A program made the position numbers and the translations under genes. Below are positions 28,587 through 36,546 of a DNA stretch of 64,000 nucleotides, in pieces. The notes beneath the pieces are model-generated. The model saw nothing but the letters and a program-made list of their open reading frames with translations, did no database searches and had not been told where the DNA came from. Position 1 is the stretch's first letter. Each line of letters begins with the position of its first letter. The stretch is from Aureimonas sp. AU22 (GTDB lineage: Bacteria > Pseudomonadota > Alphaproteobacteria > Rhizobiales > Rhizobiaceae), in contig NZ_BBWJ01000013.1 in assembly GCF_001463745.1 (NCBI RefSeq), positions 44,113-108,112 on the forward strand, written 5' to 3'.

Positions 28587-29797
28587 CATATGGCGAAATG
28601 GGCGGCAAGGCTCGCGAGAGCGGAGCCCGCGACGACGAGAAGAGGCGGCATCCTGCCGAGGCGCAGGGCCGCAAAGGCGGCCGCGACGATCAGCACGTCG
28701 GACGCCGAGCCGATCGTGCCGGACAGGCCGAGCGAGGCGAGCGCCGCCGCGAGAAGACCGACCACCGCGGCGTTGGCGCCGGTAAGGGCGGCGCGCGCGG
28801 CGGGCGAGGCGCCGAGGCGCGCCCAGGCGGGCAGCGCTGCGACCAGCAGCAGGAAACCGGGGAGAAAGATCGCCGCCAACGCGATCGCCGCGCCCGCTAG
28901 CGGGAAGGGGGCGGGCGTTGCCAGCGCGCCGAGAAAAGCCGCCACGGTGAAGAGAGGCCCCGGCATCGCCTGCGCCGCCCCGTAGCCGGCGAGGAACGAG
29001 GACATGTCGAGCCAGCCCGGCGCGACGAGTTCGGCTTCCAGAAGCGGCAGCACGACATGGCCGCCCCCGAAGACCAGCGCACCGCTGCGGAAGAAGGCGT
29101 CGAAGAGATCGAGGCTCGGCCATGGCCGTCCCGCCGCCAGGAGGGGCGGAACGATCGCCAGCAGCGCGAAGACGCCGAGCGCGATCCAGCCGGTGCGCGG
29201 CGAGATGGCGGACCCGGCATCCGGCGGCGCGCTCGGGAGCGCAGCGTTGCGGCCCGCGAGGCGGAAGACGAGGGCGCCCGCCGCGATGGCAAGGACCTGC
29301 GCGAAGGCGCTCGGCACCAGGAGCACGACGGCGGCGGCGAGAAGGGCGATGCCGATACGAGGCCAGTCGGGCGTCAGCGTGCGGGCCATGCCGAGGACGG
29401 CGTCCGCCACGACCGCGACGGCGGCGAGCTTCAGACCATGCAGCAGCGCGGTGCTCACCGGATCGTTCAAGCCGGCGGTGCCGATCGCGATCGCGAACAT
29501 CAGGACGGCGGAGGGGAGGGTGAAGCCCGCGAAGGCCGCAAAGGCGCCGATCGGGCCCGCCTGCCGTAGGCCGATGGCGAAGCCGACCTGGCTCGAGGTC
29601 GGCCCCGGCAGGAACTGGCAGAGCGCGACGAGGTCGGCATAGGCGGCATCGTCCATCCAGCGCCGCCGCTCCACGAACGCGCGCCGGAAGTAGCCGAGAT
29701 GCGCGATCGGCCCGCCGAAGGAGGTGAGGCCCAGCGTCAGGAAGGCGAGGAAGACGGAACCCGCCGAAGTCGGGCGATCGAGAGGAAGCGCGGTCAT
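28586..29797 (-). CDS. chrA: Chromate transporter (CHR family)
   Basis: A 403-aa inner-membrane protein of the long (two-domain) CHR type that exports chromate by the chromate ion transporter mechanism. Both CHR domains are visible: the first with GLTSFGGPIAHLGYFRR and CQFLPGPTSSQVGFAIG (about residues 22-77), the second with ALVFGGGHVVLPLLEAE and GYGAAQAMPGPLFTVAAFLG (about 240-300). Ten or more hydrophobic segments. No chrB regulator is adjacent, so substrate assignment rests on the family. Confidence 0.93.
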   Translation of the reverse strand: MTALPLDRPTSAGSVFLAFLTLGLTSFGGPIAHLGYFRRAFVERRRWMDDAAYADLVALCQFLPGPTSSQVGFAIGLRQAGPIGAFAAFAGFTLPSAVLMFAIAIGTAGLNDPVSTALLHGLKLAAVAVVADAVLGMARTLTPDWPRIGIALLAAAVVLLVPSAFAQVLAIAAGALVFRLAGRNAALPSAPPDAGSAISPRTGWIALGVFALLAIVPPLLAAGRPWPSLDLFDAFFRSGALVFGGGHVVLPLLEAELVAPGWLDMSSFLAGYGAAQAMPGPLFTVAAFLGALATPAPFPLAGAAIALAAIFLPGFLLLVAALPAWARLGASPAARAALTGANAAVVGLLAAALASLGLSGTIGSASDVLIVAAAFAALRLGRMPPLLVVAGSALASLAAHFAI

Positions 29798-29861
29798 CGG
29801 GCTCTCATATGACGGAAGGATGAGAGGCGGATGACAGCCGGCCCGGCGGATGATCGGGCAA

Positions 29862-29988
29862 GAAAAAAGCCGGGCTCACGAAGAACCCGGCCGAAAAATA
29901 AGGGGCTTTCGAAAAAGCAAACCCTTGGGAGGAAACAGCCGGGAGCGAACAAGCTTGGGAGGAGGTAAGCTCTCCGCGACCCGACTAA
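29862..29988 (-). ncRNA. abcR: AbcR-like (alpha-r15 family) trans-acting sRNA
   Basis: Read on the minus strand, this roughly 125-nt stretch follows a CTATAT -10 element and contains unpaired anti-Shine-Dalgarno motifs CCTCCTCCC (29957-29965) and CCTCCC (29927-29932) plus GCTCCC, a short TTTCGAAAG stem-loop region, and a Rho-independent terminator. This layout is that of AbcR sRNAs, which repress many ABC-transporter mRNAs with Hfq in rhizobia, Agrobacterium and Brucella. It lies directly downstream of lsrB/vtlR, whose Brucella counterpart is a known activator of abcR2. No protein-coding frame competes here. Ends are estimated. Confidence 0.75.
29863..29891 (-). terminator. Terminator of the AbcR-like sRNA
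   Basis: On the minus strand, stem GCCGGGTTC / GAGCCCGGC (one G-T pair) with a 5-nt loop, then TTTTTT. Confidence 0.85.
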
Positions 29989-29994
29989 TGATCA

Positions 29995-30032
29995 ATATAG
30001 AGATCGAATGACAAGCGACCATCGTTCATTCG
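29995..30032 (-). promoter_or_regulatory. Promoter and inverted-repeat operator of the AbcR-like sRNA
   Basis: A rhizobial-type -10 element CTATAT (29995-30000, minus strand) without a good -35, preceded by a perfect 7-bp inverted repeat CGAATGA-N14-TCATTCG (30005-30032). Position (about -18 to -45) and a weak -35 fit activation by a LysR-type regulator; the adjacent LsrB/VtlR-like protein is the obvious candidate. Confidence 0.55.
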
Positions 30033-30116
30033 GCATGTCAGCCATGCAGTGAGCGCATGCAACATAGGCGTGTGTGCAAGGTTCGCGCACGCGAGCCGCT
30101 GTCGCGCGATCGATCG

Positions 30117-31013
30117 TCAGTAAGACCAGGTCCGCGCCTTGCCGATGAGGAAATCGCGGAAGACCTTGAGCTTGGCCGCGTCGCGCAGCTGCTCGGGGTA
30201 GCAGAGGTAGGTGTCGAAGGACGCGAGGTCGAGGTCGGGCAGGACCTGTACCAGCTTGGTGTCCTTGTCGATCATGTAGTCCGGCAGAAGCGCGAGCCCG
30301 ATGCCGCGTTCGATCGCCGAGCGCATCGCCATCAGGTTGTTGATCTGCAGGATCGGGGCACGGCTCTGGCCCTCCGGCAGTCCCGCCGTCTCCAGCGCGT
30401 TGAGGTTCCGGAGGTAGTTGGGGGCCGGCTCGCCGAAGGTGATGACGCGGTGGCGGTCGAGATCCTCCACCGTCTCGGGCGTGCCGTGCCGCGCGAGATA
30501 GGAGGGCGCGGCGTAGACATGGAGATGCACGGTGAAGAGGCGGCGCTGGATCAGGTCCGGCTGCTGCGGCTGGCGCAGGCGGATCGCCGCGTCCGCCTTG
30601 CGCATGGTGAGGTCGATTTCCTCGTTGTCGAAGACGAGCTGGAGTTCGAGCTCGGGATAGAGCTCCAGGAACTCCTGTGCGCGCTGGGTCAGCCAGCCGG
30701 AGCCGAGGCCGACCGTGGTGGTGACGCGCAGCTTGCCGGTCGGCTTCTCGCGCGTCTCTGTGAGCTGCATGCGCACCGTTTCCAGCCGCTTCAGGACGTC
30801 GGTGGCGGTCTGATAGAGGAGCTCGCCCGGCTCGCTGAGGACGAGACCGCGCGCGTGGCGATGGAAGAGCGGCGCTCCGATCTCCTGCTCGAGCGCCGCC
30901 ACCTGCCGCGAGATCGCCGACTGCGACAGGTTCAGGACGTTCGCGGCATGGGTGAACGACCCGGCTTCGGCGGCTGCGTGAAAGATCCGCAGCTTGTCCC
31001 AGTCGAGCGCCAT
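30117..31013 (-). CDS. lsrB: LysR-family regulator LsrB/VtlR
   Basis: A 298-aa LTTR: N-terminal winged helix (about 5-64) with AGSFTHAANVLNLSQSAISRQV, then the effector domain (about 92-290) with LRVTTTVGLGSGWLT and ADAAIRLRQPQQPDLIQRR. The sequence and its position directly downstream of trxB match LsrB of Sinorhizobium/Agrobacterium and VtlR of Brucella, regulators tied to redox balance, LPS, symbiosis/virulence and AbcR sRNAs. Only one Cys (in TYLCYPE) is evident in this homologue, so thiol redox sensing by several Cys, reported for LsrB, may not apply. Confidence 0.9.
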   Translation of the reverse strand: MALDWDKLRIFHAAAEAGSFTHAANVLNLSQSAISRQVAALEQEIGAPLFHRHARGLVLSEPGELLYQTATDVLKRLETVRMQLTETREKPTGKLRVTTTVGLGSGWLTQRAQEFLELYPELELQLVFDNEEIDLTMRKADAAIRLRQPQQPDLIQRRLFTVHLHVYAAPSYLARHGTPETVEDLDRHRVITFGEPAPNYLRNLNALETAGLPEGQSRAPILQINNLMAMRSAIERGIGLALLPDYMIDKDTKLVQVLPDLDLASFDTYLCYPEQLRDAAKLKVFRDFLIGKARTWSY

Positions 31014-31052
31014 CGTATTCCCAGCCTCCCCCGAAGCGTCAAACGCGGTTGG

Positions 31053-32024
31053 TTATTCGGCAGCCTGCCGCGTGTCGGAGACGGCCTGCATCATCAGCCA
31101 GCGCTCGGCCTCGAGCGCGGCCATGCAGCCGAGACCGGCCGCCGTCACCGCCTGCCGGTAGACGTCGTCGGCGACGTCGCCGGCGGCGAAGACGCCTTCG
31201 ATCGAGGTGCGCGTCGTGCCCGGCTCGACCCAGAGATAGTCGCCGTCCTTCTTGCGCAACTGGTCGCCGAAGACTTCCGTCGCCGGCGCGTGGCCGATCG
31301 CGACGAAGACGCCATCGGTCGCGATGTCGCGGGCCTCGCCGTCGATGCGACTGCGAAGGCGCACGCCCGTCACCGACTTCATCGGCTTCGTGGATCCGAG
31401 GATCTCGGCGACTTCCGAATTCCACACGACCGAGACGTTGTCCTTGGCGAACAGACGGTTCTGCAGGATGCGTTCCGCGCGGAACCCGTCGCGACGGTGC
31501 ACCACGGTGACCGAGCGCGCGATGTTGGAGAGGTACAAAGCCTCCTCGACGGCCGTGTTGCCGCCGCCCACCACCACGACATCCTTGCCGCGATAGAAGA
31601 AACCGTCGCAGGTGGCGCAAGCCGAAACGCCGAAGCCCTGGAAGGCGGCTTCCGAATCGAGGCCGAGCCAGCGCGCCTGCGCGCCCGTCGCGATGATGAC
31701 GGCGTCGGCGGTGTAGACCGTGCCGGTATCGCCCCGGAAGGTGAACGGCCGGCGCGACAGGTCCGCCTCGACGATGAGGTCGGCCGCCATTTCGGCGCCG
31801 ACATTCAAGGCTTGCTGCTTCATCTCTTCCATCAGGAACGGGCCGGCGATCGGGTCGCGATAGCCGGGATAGTTCTCGACATCCGAGGTGATGGTGAGCT
31901 GTCCGCCCTCCTGCAGCCCCGCGACGAGCAGCGGCTTCATCATGGCGCGCGCCGCATAGATAGCGGCCGTGTATCCGGCCGGGCCGGAGCCGATGACGAG
32001 AATTTCCGCGTGGCGCTGGGTCAT
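31053..32024 (-). CDS. trxB: Thioredoxin reductase
   Basis: NADPH-dependent flavoenzyme that reduces thioredoxin. The 323-aa product has the FAD motif GSGPAG (residues 12-17), the redox-active CATC (136-139) in GVSACATCDGFFY, the NADPH-binding VVGGGNTAVEEALYL and the C-terminal FAAGDVADDVYRQAVTAAG. Start 32024 (MTQRHAEILVIGSGPAG) is the family start. trxB-lsrB is a conserved rhizobial pair 40 nt apart; the lrp gene that often precedes trxB is not present here. Confidence 0.96.
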   Translation of the reverse strand: MTQRHAEILVIGSGPAGYTAAIYAARAMMKPLLVAGLQEGGQLTITSDVENYPGYRDPIAGPFLMEEMKQQALNVGAEMAADLIVEADLSRRPFTFRGDTGTVYTADAVIIATGAQARWLGLDSEAAFQGFGVSACATCDGFFYRGKDVVVVGGGNTAVEEALYLSNIARSVTVVHRRDGFRAERILQNRLFAKDNVSVVWNSEVAEILGSTKPMKSVTGVRLRSRIDGEARDIATDGVFVAIGHAPATEVFGDQLRKKDGDYLWVEPGTTRTSIEGVFAAGDVADDVYRQAVTAAGLGCMAALEAERWLMMQAVSDTRQAAE

Positions 32025-32407
32025 GACGAGACTCGGGTTGCAACGTGCCGCCGACATGGGCGCGGCCCTCGTCATCTTCAATAGAGGACGACGGGCAAGG
32101 CGACAACACGATGAGTTGCAGGCGCGCAACACAGGGCTTCCGAACATCCCCCGGGCTGGACGCGATTCGGGGCCGTCGATATGGTCCGCGTTCTTTCAGC
32201 GACGAACCCGGGGGAGGGCGCATGAAAATCCAGTCGTCGACCGCCCTTCCGGCCGGACTGCGAGCCTTCGCACCCTCCGCCTGAGCTGAGCCTCCAAAGC
32301 CAGCCGCCCTTCGTCGCCGGCCCCTCCGGCCATTCCATCATTCGTCGCCCGTCCGCGCCCACCATGCGCCGGCGGGCAGGGACGGCGTTCGGCGCCGTGA
32401 TCGATCC
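32025..32407. other. Divergent intergenic region, trxB / ABC exporter
   Basis: About 380 nt of divergent promoter sequence. It holds one very small plus-strand frame at 32222-32284 (20 aa, opening MKIQSSTALPAG, ending FAPSA) with a GGGAGG Shine-Dalgarno 4 nt before its ATG; it could be a leader peptide or chance. Long minus-strand frames here lack coding character. Confidence 0.35.
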
Positions 32408-34198
32408 ATGTCCGTGACCACCCCCGCAAATCGCACTGGTGCGATCCGTCGAACCCTGGCGTTCACCTTCGCCAACTGGCGGGACGAGCGCCCGCTCGCC
32501 TTTGCCGTCGCCGGCTGCATCACGCTGGCGACGCTCGCCGACATCCTAATCCCCTTCTATGCCGGCCGCCTCGTCGATGCGCTGGCGGCGTCGGGCGGCG
32601 AGCGCGACCTGACGCCGGCTCTCCAGGCGCTCGGCGCCATGGCTGGGCTCGGGGTGGTCTTCGTGATCGCGCGGCACTGCGCATGGGCGAGCGTCGTGCC
32701 GATGACGCTGCGGATCATGACCCATGTCGGCCAGGGCACGTTCGGCCGCGTGCAGCACTTTTCCGCCAGCTGGCACGCCAACAGCTTTTCCGGCTCCGTG
32801 GTGCGCCAGATCACGCGCGGCATGTGGGCGCTCGACCTCCTGCACGACATCCTGCTTCTCGCGCTGCTTCCCTCGGCCGTGGTGCTGGTGGGCACGGTCG
32901 CGCTTCTCGGCGTCCAGTGGCCGGTGATGGGAGCCGCCATGGGGTTCGGCGCGCTGGTCTATGTCGCGACCACCGTGCTCCTCTCCACCCGATGGGTCGC
33001 GCCGATTTCGCGCGTTTCCAACCGGCTCGACACGCGCGTCGGCGGCGTGATCGCCGACGCGCTCGCCTGCAACGGCGTGGTGAAGGCGTTCGGCGCGGAG
33101 GAGCGGGAGGAAGCGCGTCTGGGCGATGCCTTGGCCGACTGGTCCGCCGGCACGCGCCGCACCTGGATGCGCGGCACCTGGCTCGGCACCCTGCAGACCG
33201 TCGTCCTCTGGGCGATCCGCATCGGGATCGCGGGCGTTGCGGTGGTCCTGTGGTGGCGCGGCCAGGCATCGCCCGGCGACGTCACCTACATCCTGACGAC
33301 CTATTTCGTGTTGCACGGATACCTGCGCGACATCGGCATGCATGTCAGCAATCTCCAGCGCTCGGTGAACGAGCTGGAGGAACTGGTGGACCTTCACGAC
33401 GAGCGGCCGGAGATCCGGGATGTACCGAATGCCCCTGCGATCCTCCCCGGCCCCGGCGAGATCCGCTTCGAGGACGTGCGCTTCCATTACGGGGCGCACG
33501 CCCAGCCGCTCTACGACGGTCTCTCGGTCACCATCCCCGCCGGCCAGCGGGTCGGGCTCGTCGGTCCTTCCGGTTCGGGCAAGACGACTTTCGTCAAGCT
33601 GATCCAGCGGCTCCACGACGTGGCCGGGGGCCGCGTGAGCGTCGACGGCCAGGACGTGGCAGCCGTGGCGCAGGTGTCGCTGCGCCGGCAGATCGCGGTG
33701 GTGCCGCAGGAATCCATCCTGTTCCATCGCACGCTGGCGGAAAACATCGCGTATGGCCGGCCGGAGGCGAGCCGCGCCGAGATCGAGGCGGCCGCGCGGC
33801 TCGCCCATGCCGACGCCTTCATCGAGCGCATGCAGGACGGATACGGCACGCTGGTCGGCGAGCGGGGTGTGAAGCTCTCGGGCGGCGAGCGGCAGCGCAT
33901 CGCGCTCGCCCGCGCCTTTCTGGCGGATACGCCGATCCTCGTTCTGGACGAGGCGACCTCGGCGCTGGACTCGCAATCCGAACGCCTCATCCAGGCCGCA
34001 ACCGAGCGACTGATGGCGGGACGCACCGCGCTCGTCATCGCCCACCGGCTTTCCACGATGCGTTCCCTCGACCGCATCCTCGTGTTCGACCGCGGGCGGA
34101 TCGTCGAGGACGGTGCGCCGGGCGAACTGATGCTGCGGACCGGGGGGCTCTACCGCGCCTTGGTGGAACAACAGTCGGCGGGAATGATCGGCGGCTGA
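32408..34198 (+). CDS. ABC exporter, fused permease-ATPase (MsbA/LmrA type)
   Basis: A 596-aa half-transporter acting as a homodimer in the inner membrane. Six-helix membrane domain (about 25-320), then an ATPase domain (about 350-590) with Walker A LVGPSGSGKTTFVK, Q-loop VVPQESILF, signature LSGGERQRIALARAFL, Walker B ILVLDEATSALDS and switch His IAHRLSTM; all intact. The substrate (lipid, drug or glycan) cannot be read from sequence. No accessory genes adjoin it; the following trkH is about 140 nt downstream and may be independent. Confidence 0.92.
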   Translation: MSVTTPANRTGAIRRTLAFTFANWRDERPLAFAVAGCITLATLADILIPFYAGRLVDALAASGGERDLTPALQALGAMAGLGVVFVIARHCAWASVVPMTLRIMTHVGQGTFGRVQHFSASWHANSFSGSVVRQITRGMWALDLLHDILLLALLPSAVVLVGTVALLGVQWPVMGAAMGFGALVYVATTVLLSTRWVAPISRVSNRLDTRVGGVIADALACNGVVKAFGAEEREEARLGDALADWSAGTRRTWMRGTWLGTLQTVVLWAIRIGIAGVAVVLWWRGQASPGDVTYILTTYFVLHGYLRDIGMHVSNLQRSVNELEELVDLHDERPEIRDVPNAPAILPGPGEIRFEDVRFHYGAHAQPLYDGLSVTIPAGQRVGLVGPSGSGKTTFVKLIQRLHDVAGGRVSVDGQDVAAVAQVSLRRQIAVVPQESILFHRTLAENIAYGRPEASRAEIEAAARLAHADAFIERMQDGYGTLVGERGVKLSGGERQRIALARAFLADTPILVLDEATSALDSQSERLIQAATERLMAGRTALVIAHRLSTMRSLDRILVFDRGRIVEDGAPGELMLRTGGLYRALVEQQSAGMIGG

Positions 34199-34339
34199 TC
34201 TCCGGCGAGCGACCGTGCGTCGTCGGGCTTGTGTCCCGCGCGCCGGCGCATCTAGAAGCTTATCGCAAGGGTTCGGCCGGCGGGGGGCGGCGCGACCGCC
34301 ATCGGGGGACGCAGGGCCATTTTCAGGACCATCAGCCAT

Positions 34340-35761
34340 GTGGCCGCGATCTTCGGGTTGATCCTGTCGGGGGCGATGCTTCTGCCCGCTCTCGTCGACC
34401 TGTCGGACGGCAACAGGGACTGGGTCGTGTTCGTCGGCACGGGCGGGGTCGTCGCGGCCGTGTGCACCCTGCTTGCCGTGGCGACGCGTGGCGCCGGCGT
34501 GCGCCCGACGCCGCGATTCGGCTTCCTGCTCGTGACGACGATCTGGCTGGTCTCGACCTTCGTCGCGGCCCTGCCGCTCTATTTCGCCGAGACCGAGCTG
34601 TCTTTCGCGGCCGCCGTGTTCGAGGCGATGTCGGGTCTCACGACCACGGGCGCGACGACGATCTCGGGTCTCGACGCCCTGCCACGCGGCCTTCTCCTCT
34701 GGCGCTCGCTCCTCAATTTCCTCGGCGGCATCGGGATCGTCGTCATGGCCCTCCTGATCCTGCCGTCGCTGCGGGTCGGCGGCATGGCGCTGTTCCAGAT
34801 GGAAAGCTCGGACCGCTCGGGAAAGCTCCTGCCACGCGTCAGCCAGCTCGCCTCGGGCATCGTCGCGGTCTACGGCGTGATGACGCTGGTGTGCGCGCTT
34901 CTCTACTACGCGCTCGGCATGAGCCTATTCGACGCGTTCAATCACGCGATGTCGACGCTGGCGACCGGCGGCTTCTCCACCCACGACGAAAGCCTCGGCT
35001 TCTTCGGCAGCGACGCGATCCTGATGGTCGCGACGGTGTTCATGATCGCCGGCTCGCTTCCCTTCGTCCTCTACATCCGCTTCTTCCTGCCGCGGCGTTT
35101 CCAGCGCTGGAGCGACCCGCAGGTGACGCTCTTCCTCGTTCTGTGCGTGATACTCTCTCTCGCGCTGGCGGTGACGCGCGTCGTCATCAACGACATGCCG
35201 CCCGGCGAGGCGCTCCTTTCGTCCGTCTTCAACCTCGTCTCGGTCATCACCACGACCGGCTTCGTGTCGGAGGATTTCACGCTCTGGTCGAACGCGGCGA
35301 TCGGCATCTTCTTTCTCGCCATGTTCATCGGCGGCTGCGCGGGTTCGACGGCGGGCGGCATCAAGGTCAACCGGATCATCATCCTCTACGCGCTGGTTCG
35401 GGCGAACTTCGCGCGGGTCATCCGGCCCCATTCGGTGCAGCGGCTGAAATACGGTCATGACGATATCTCGATCGAGACGCTGCAGAGCGTGACGATCTTC
35501 ATCTTCCTGTTCTTCCTGTCGCTGCTGCTCGGCACCACGGCGCTGTCGATCTGCGGGCTGGAGCTTCTCACCGCCTTCTCTGCCTCGCTGACGGCCGTCG
35601 GCAACGTGGGCCCGGGCTTCGGGCAGGTGGTCGGGCCGGCGGGCAACTTTTCCTCGCTGTCCGCGCCGGCGCTCTGGATCCTGTCGTTCCTGATGCTCAT
35701 CGGACGCCTCGAGATCGTCACCGTGCTCGTGATCCTCTCGCCGGGCTTCTGGAGGGACTGA
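34340..35761 (+). CDS. trkH: TrkH-family potassium uptake protein
   Basis: K+-translocating membrane subunit, normally used with a TrkA-type cytosolic regulator that is not in this window. The 473-aa product shows the four pore-type repeats of the SKT superfamily: AMSGLTTTGATT, AMSTLATGGFSTHD, VSVITTTGFVSED and SLTAVGNVGPGFG. The first usable start in frame is a GTG at 34340 (reading MAAIFGLIL). Codons immediately upstream (FRTISHV) also look homologous to TrkH, so the true start may be earlier at a non-standard codon. Its stop overlaps the next ATG by 1 nt (TGATG). Confidence 0.92.
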   Translation: MAAIFGLILSGAMLLPALVDLSDGNRDWVVFVGTGGVVAAVCTLLAVATRGAGVRPTPRFGFLLVTTIWLVSTFVAALPLYFAETELSFAAAVFEAMSGLTTTGATTISGLDALPRGLLLWRSLLNFLGGIGIVVMALLILPSLRVGGMALFQMESSDRSGKLLPRVSQLASGIVAVYGVMTLVCALLYYALGMSLFDAFNHAMSTLATGGFSTHDESLGFFGSDAILMVATVFMIAGSLPFVLYIRFFLPRRFQRWSDPQVTLFLVLCVILSLALAVTRVVINDMPPGEALLSSVFNLVSVITTTGFVSEDFTLWSNAAIGIFFLAMFIGGCAGSTAGGIKVNRIIILYALVRANFARVIRPHSVQRLKYGHDDISIETLQSVTIFIFLFFLSLLLGTTALSICGLELLTAFSASLTAVGNVGPGFGQVVGPAGNFSSLSAPALWILSFLMLIGRLEIVTVLVILSPGFWRD

Positions 35762-36546
35762 TGCGGGCGGTCTTCATCAATCTCGACCGGGCGAGCGAGC
35801 GGCGCGCCTTCATGGAAGGGCAGGGTACCCGGCTGGGACTGGCGCTGGACCGGGTGCGCGCGGTCGAGGCGGGAGACATCTCCCCCGAGGTTGAGGCGCA
35901 GCTGAACGGGCGCTGGGAGCGACGCCTGAGCGCGCCGGAGCTCGGCTGCTTTCTGTCGCATCACGGGCTCTGGCGCGAGATCGCGGCGGGGGCCGAGCCC
36001 GTGCTGGTGCTGGAGGACGACGCGGTGCTGTCGCGGCGGATCGGGGCGGCGCTGCCCGTCCTCACGGGGTTCGAGGGGGCGGACTTTCTCAACCTCGAAA
36101 GCTTCGACCGTAAACGCTTCGCGGCGCGGCGGGCGCAGGATCTTGGCGACGGGATCGCGGTGCGGCGGATGTATCGCGACAAGTCGGGATCGGCCGCCTA
36201 TCTCCTGTGGCCGTCCGGCGCGCGCAAGCTGGTGGAGCGGACGCAGCGGCGCGGCGCGGCACCGGTCGACGCCTTCCTGCACGGGTTTGCCGGGCTTGCC
36301 TCCTGGCAGGCGGAGCCGGCTCTGGCGGTGCAGGCGCATATCCTCGAGGCACGAGGGCGCAAGGCGGGCATCGATCCGGCGACCTCGATCCAGGCCGTGC
36401 GCACGCGCTCGAGCCTGACCCCCGACAACCTGCCGTTTCTGCTGCGCCGCGTCGGCACGCAGTTCAAGCTGGCGCGGTATCATCTGATGCGGCTGGGGCC
36501 GGCGCGCTACGAACGCACCCCCATCGCGGACGAGGACTTCGCTTAA
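35761..36546 (+). CDS. Glycosyltransferase family 25 (LPS-type)
   Basis: A 261-aa GT25 protein, a family that adds galactose or related sugars to lipooligosaccharide. N-terminal AVFINLDRASERRAFM, then ELGCFLSHHGLWREI (about residues 60-74), the metal-binding LVLEDDAVL (Asp-Asp about 83-84), and DKSGSAAYLLWPSGARKLV. These are the family's hallmark blocks. Translationally coupled to trkH, and convergent with lpsB (stop codons overlap), so the two glycosyltransferases are neighbours but on opposite strands. A role in the LPS core is inferred from the family and from adjacent lpsB. Confidence 0.88.
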   Translation: MRAVFINLDRASERRAFMEGQGTRLGLALDRVRAVEAGDISPEVEAQLNGRWERRLSAPELGCFLSHHGLWREIAAGAEPVLVLEDDAVLSRRIGAALPVLTGFEGADFLNLESFDRKRFAARRAQDLGDGIAVRRMYRDKSGSAAYLLWPSGARKLVERTQRRGAAPVDAFLHGFAGLASWQAEPALAVQAHILEARGRKAGIDPATSIQAVRTRSSLTPDNLPFLLRRVGTQFKLARYHLMRLGPARYERTPIADEDFA

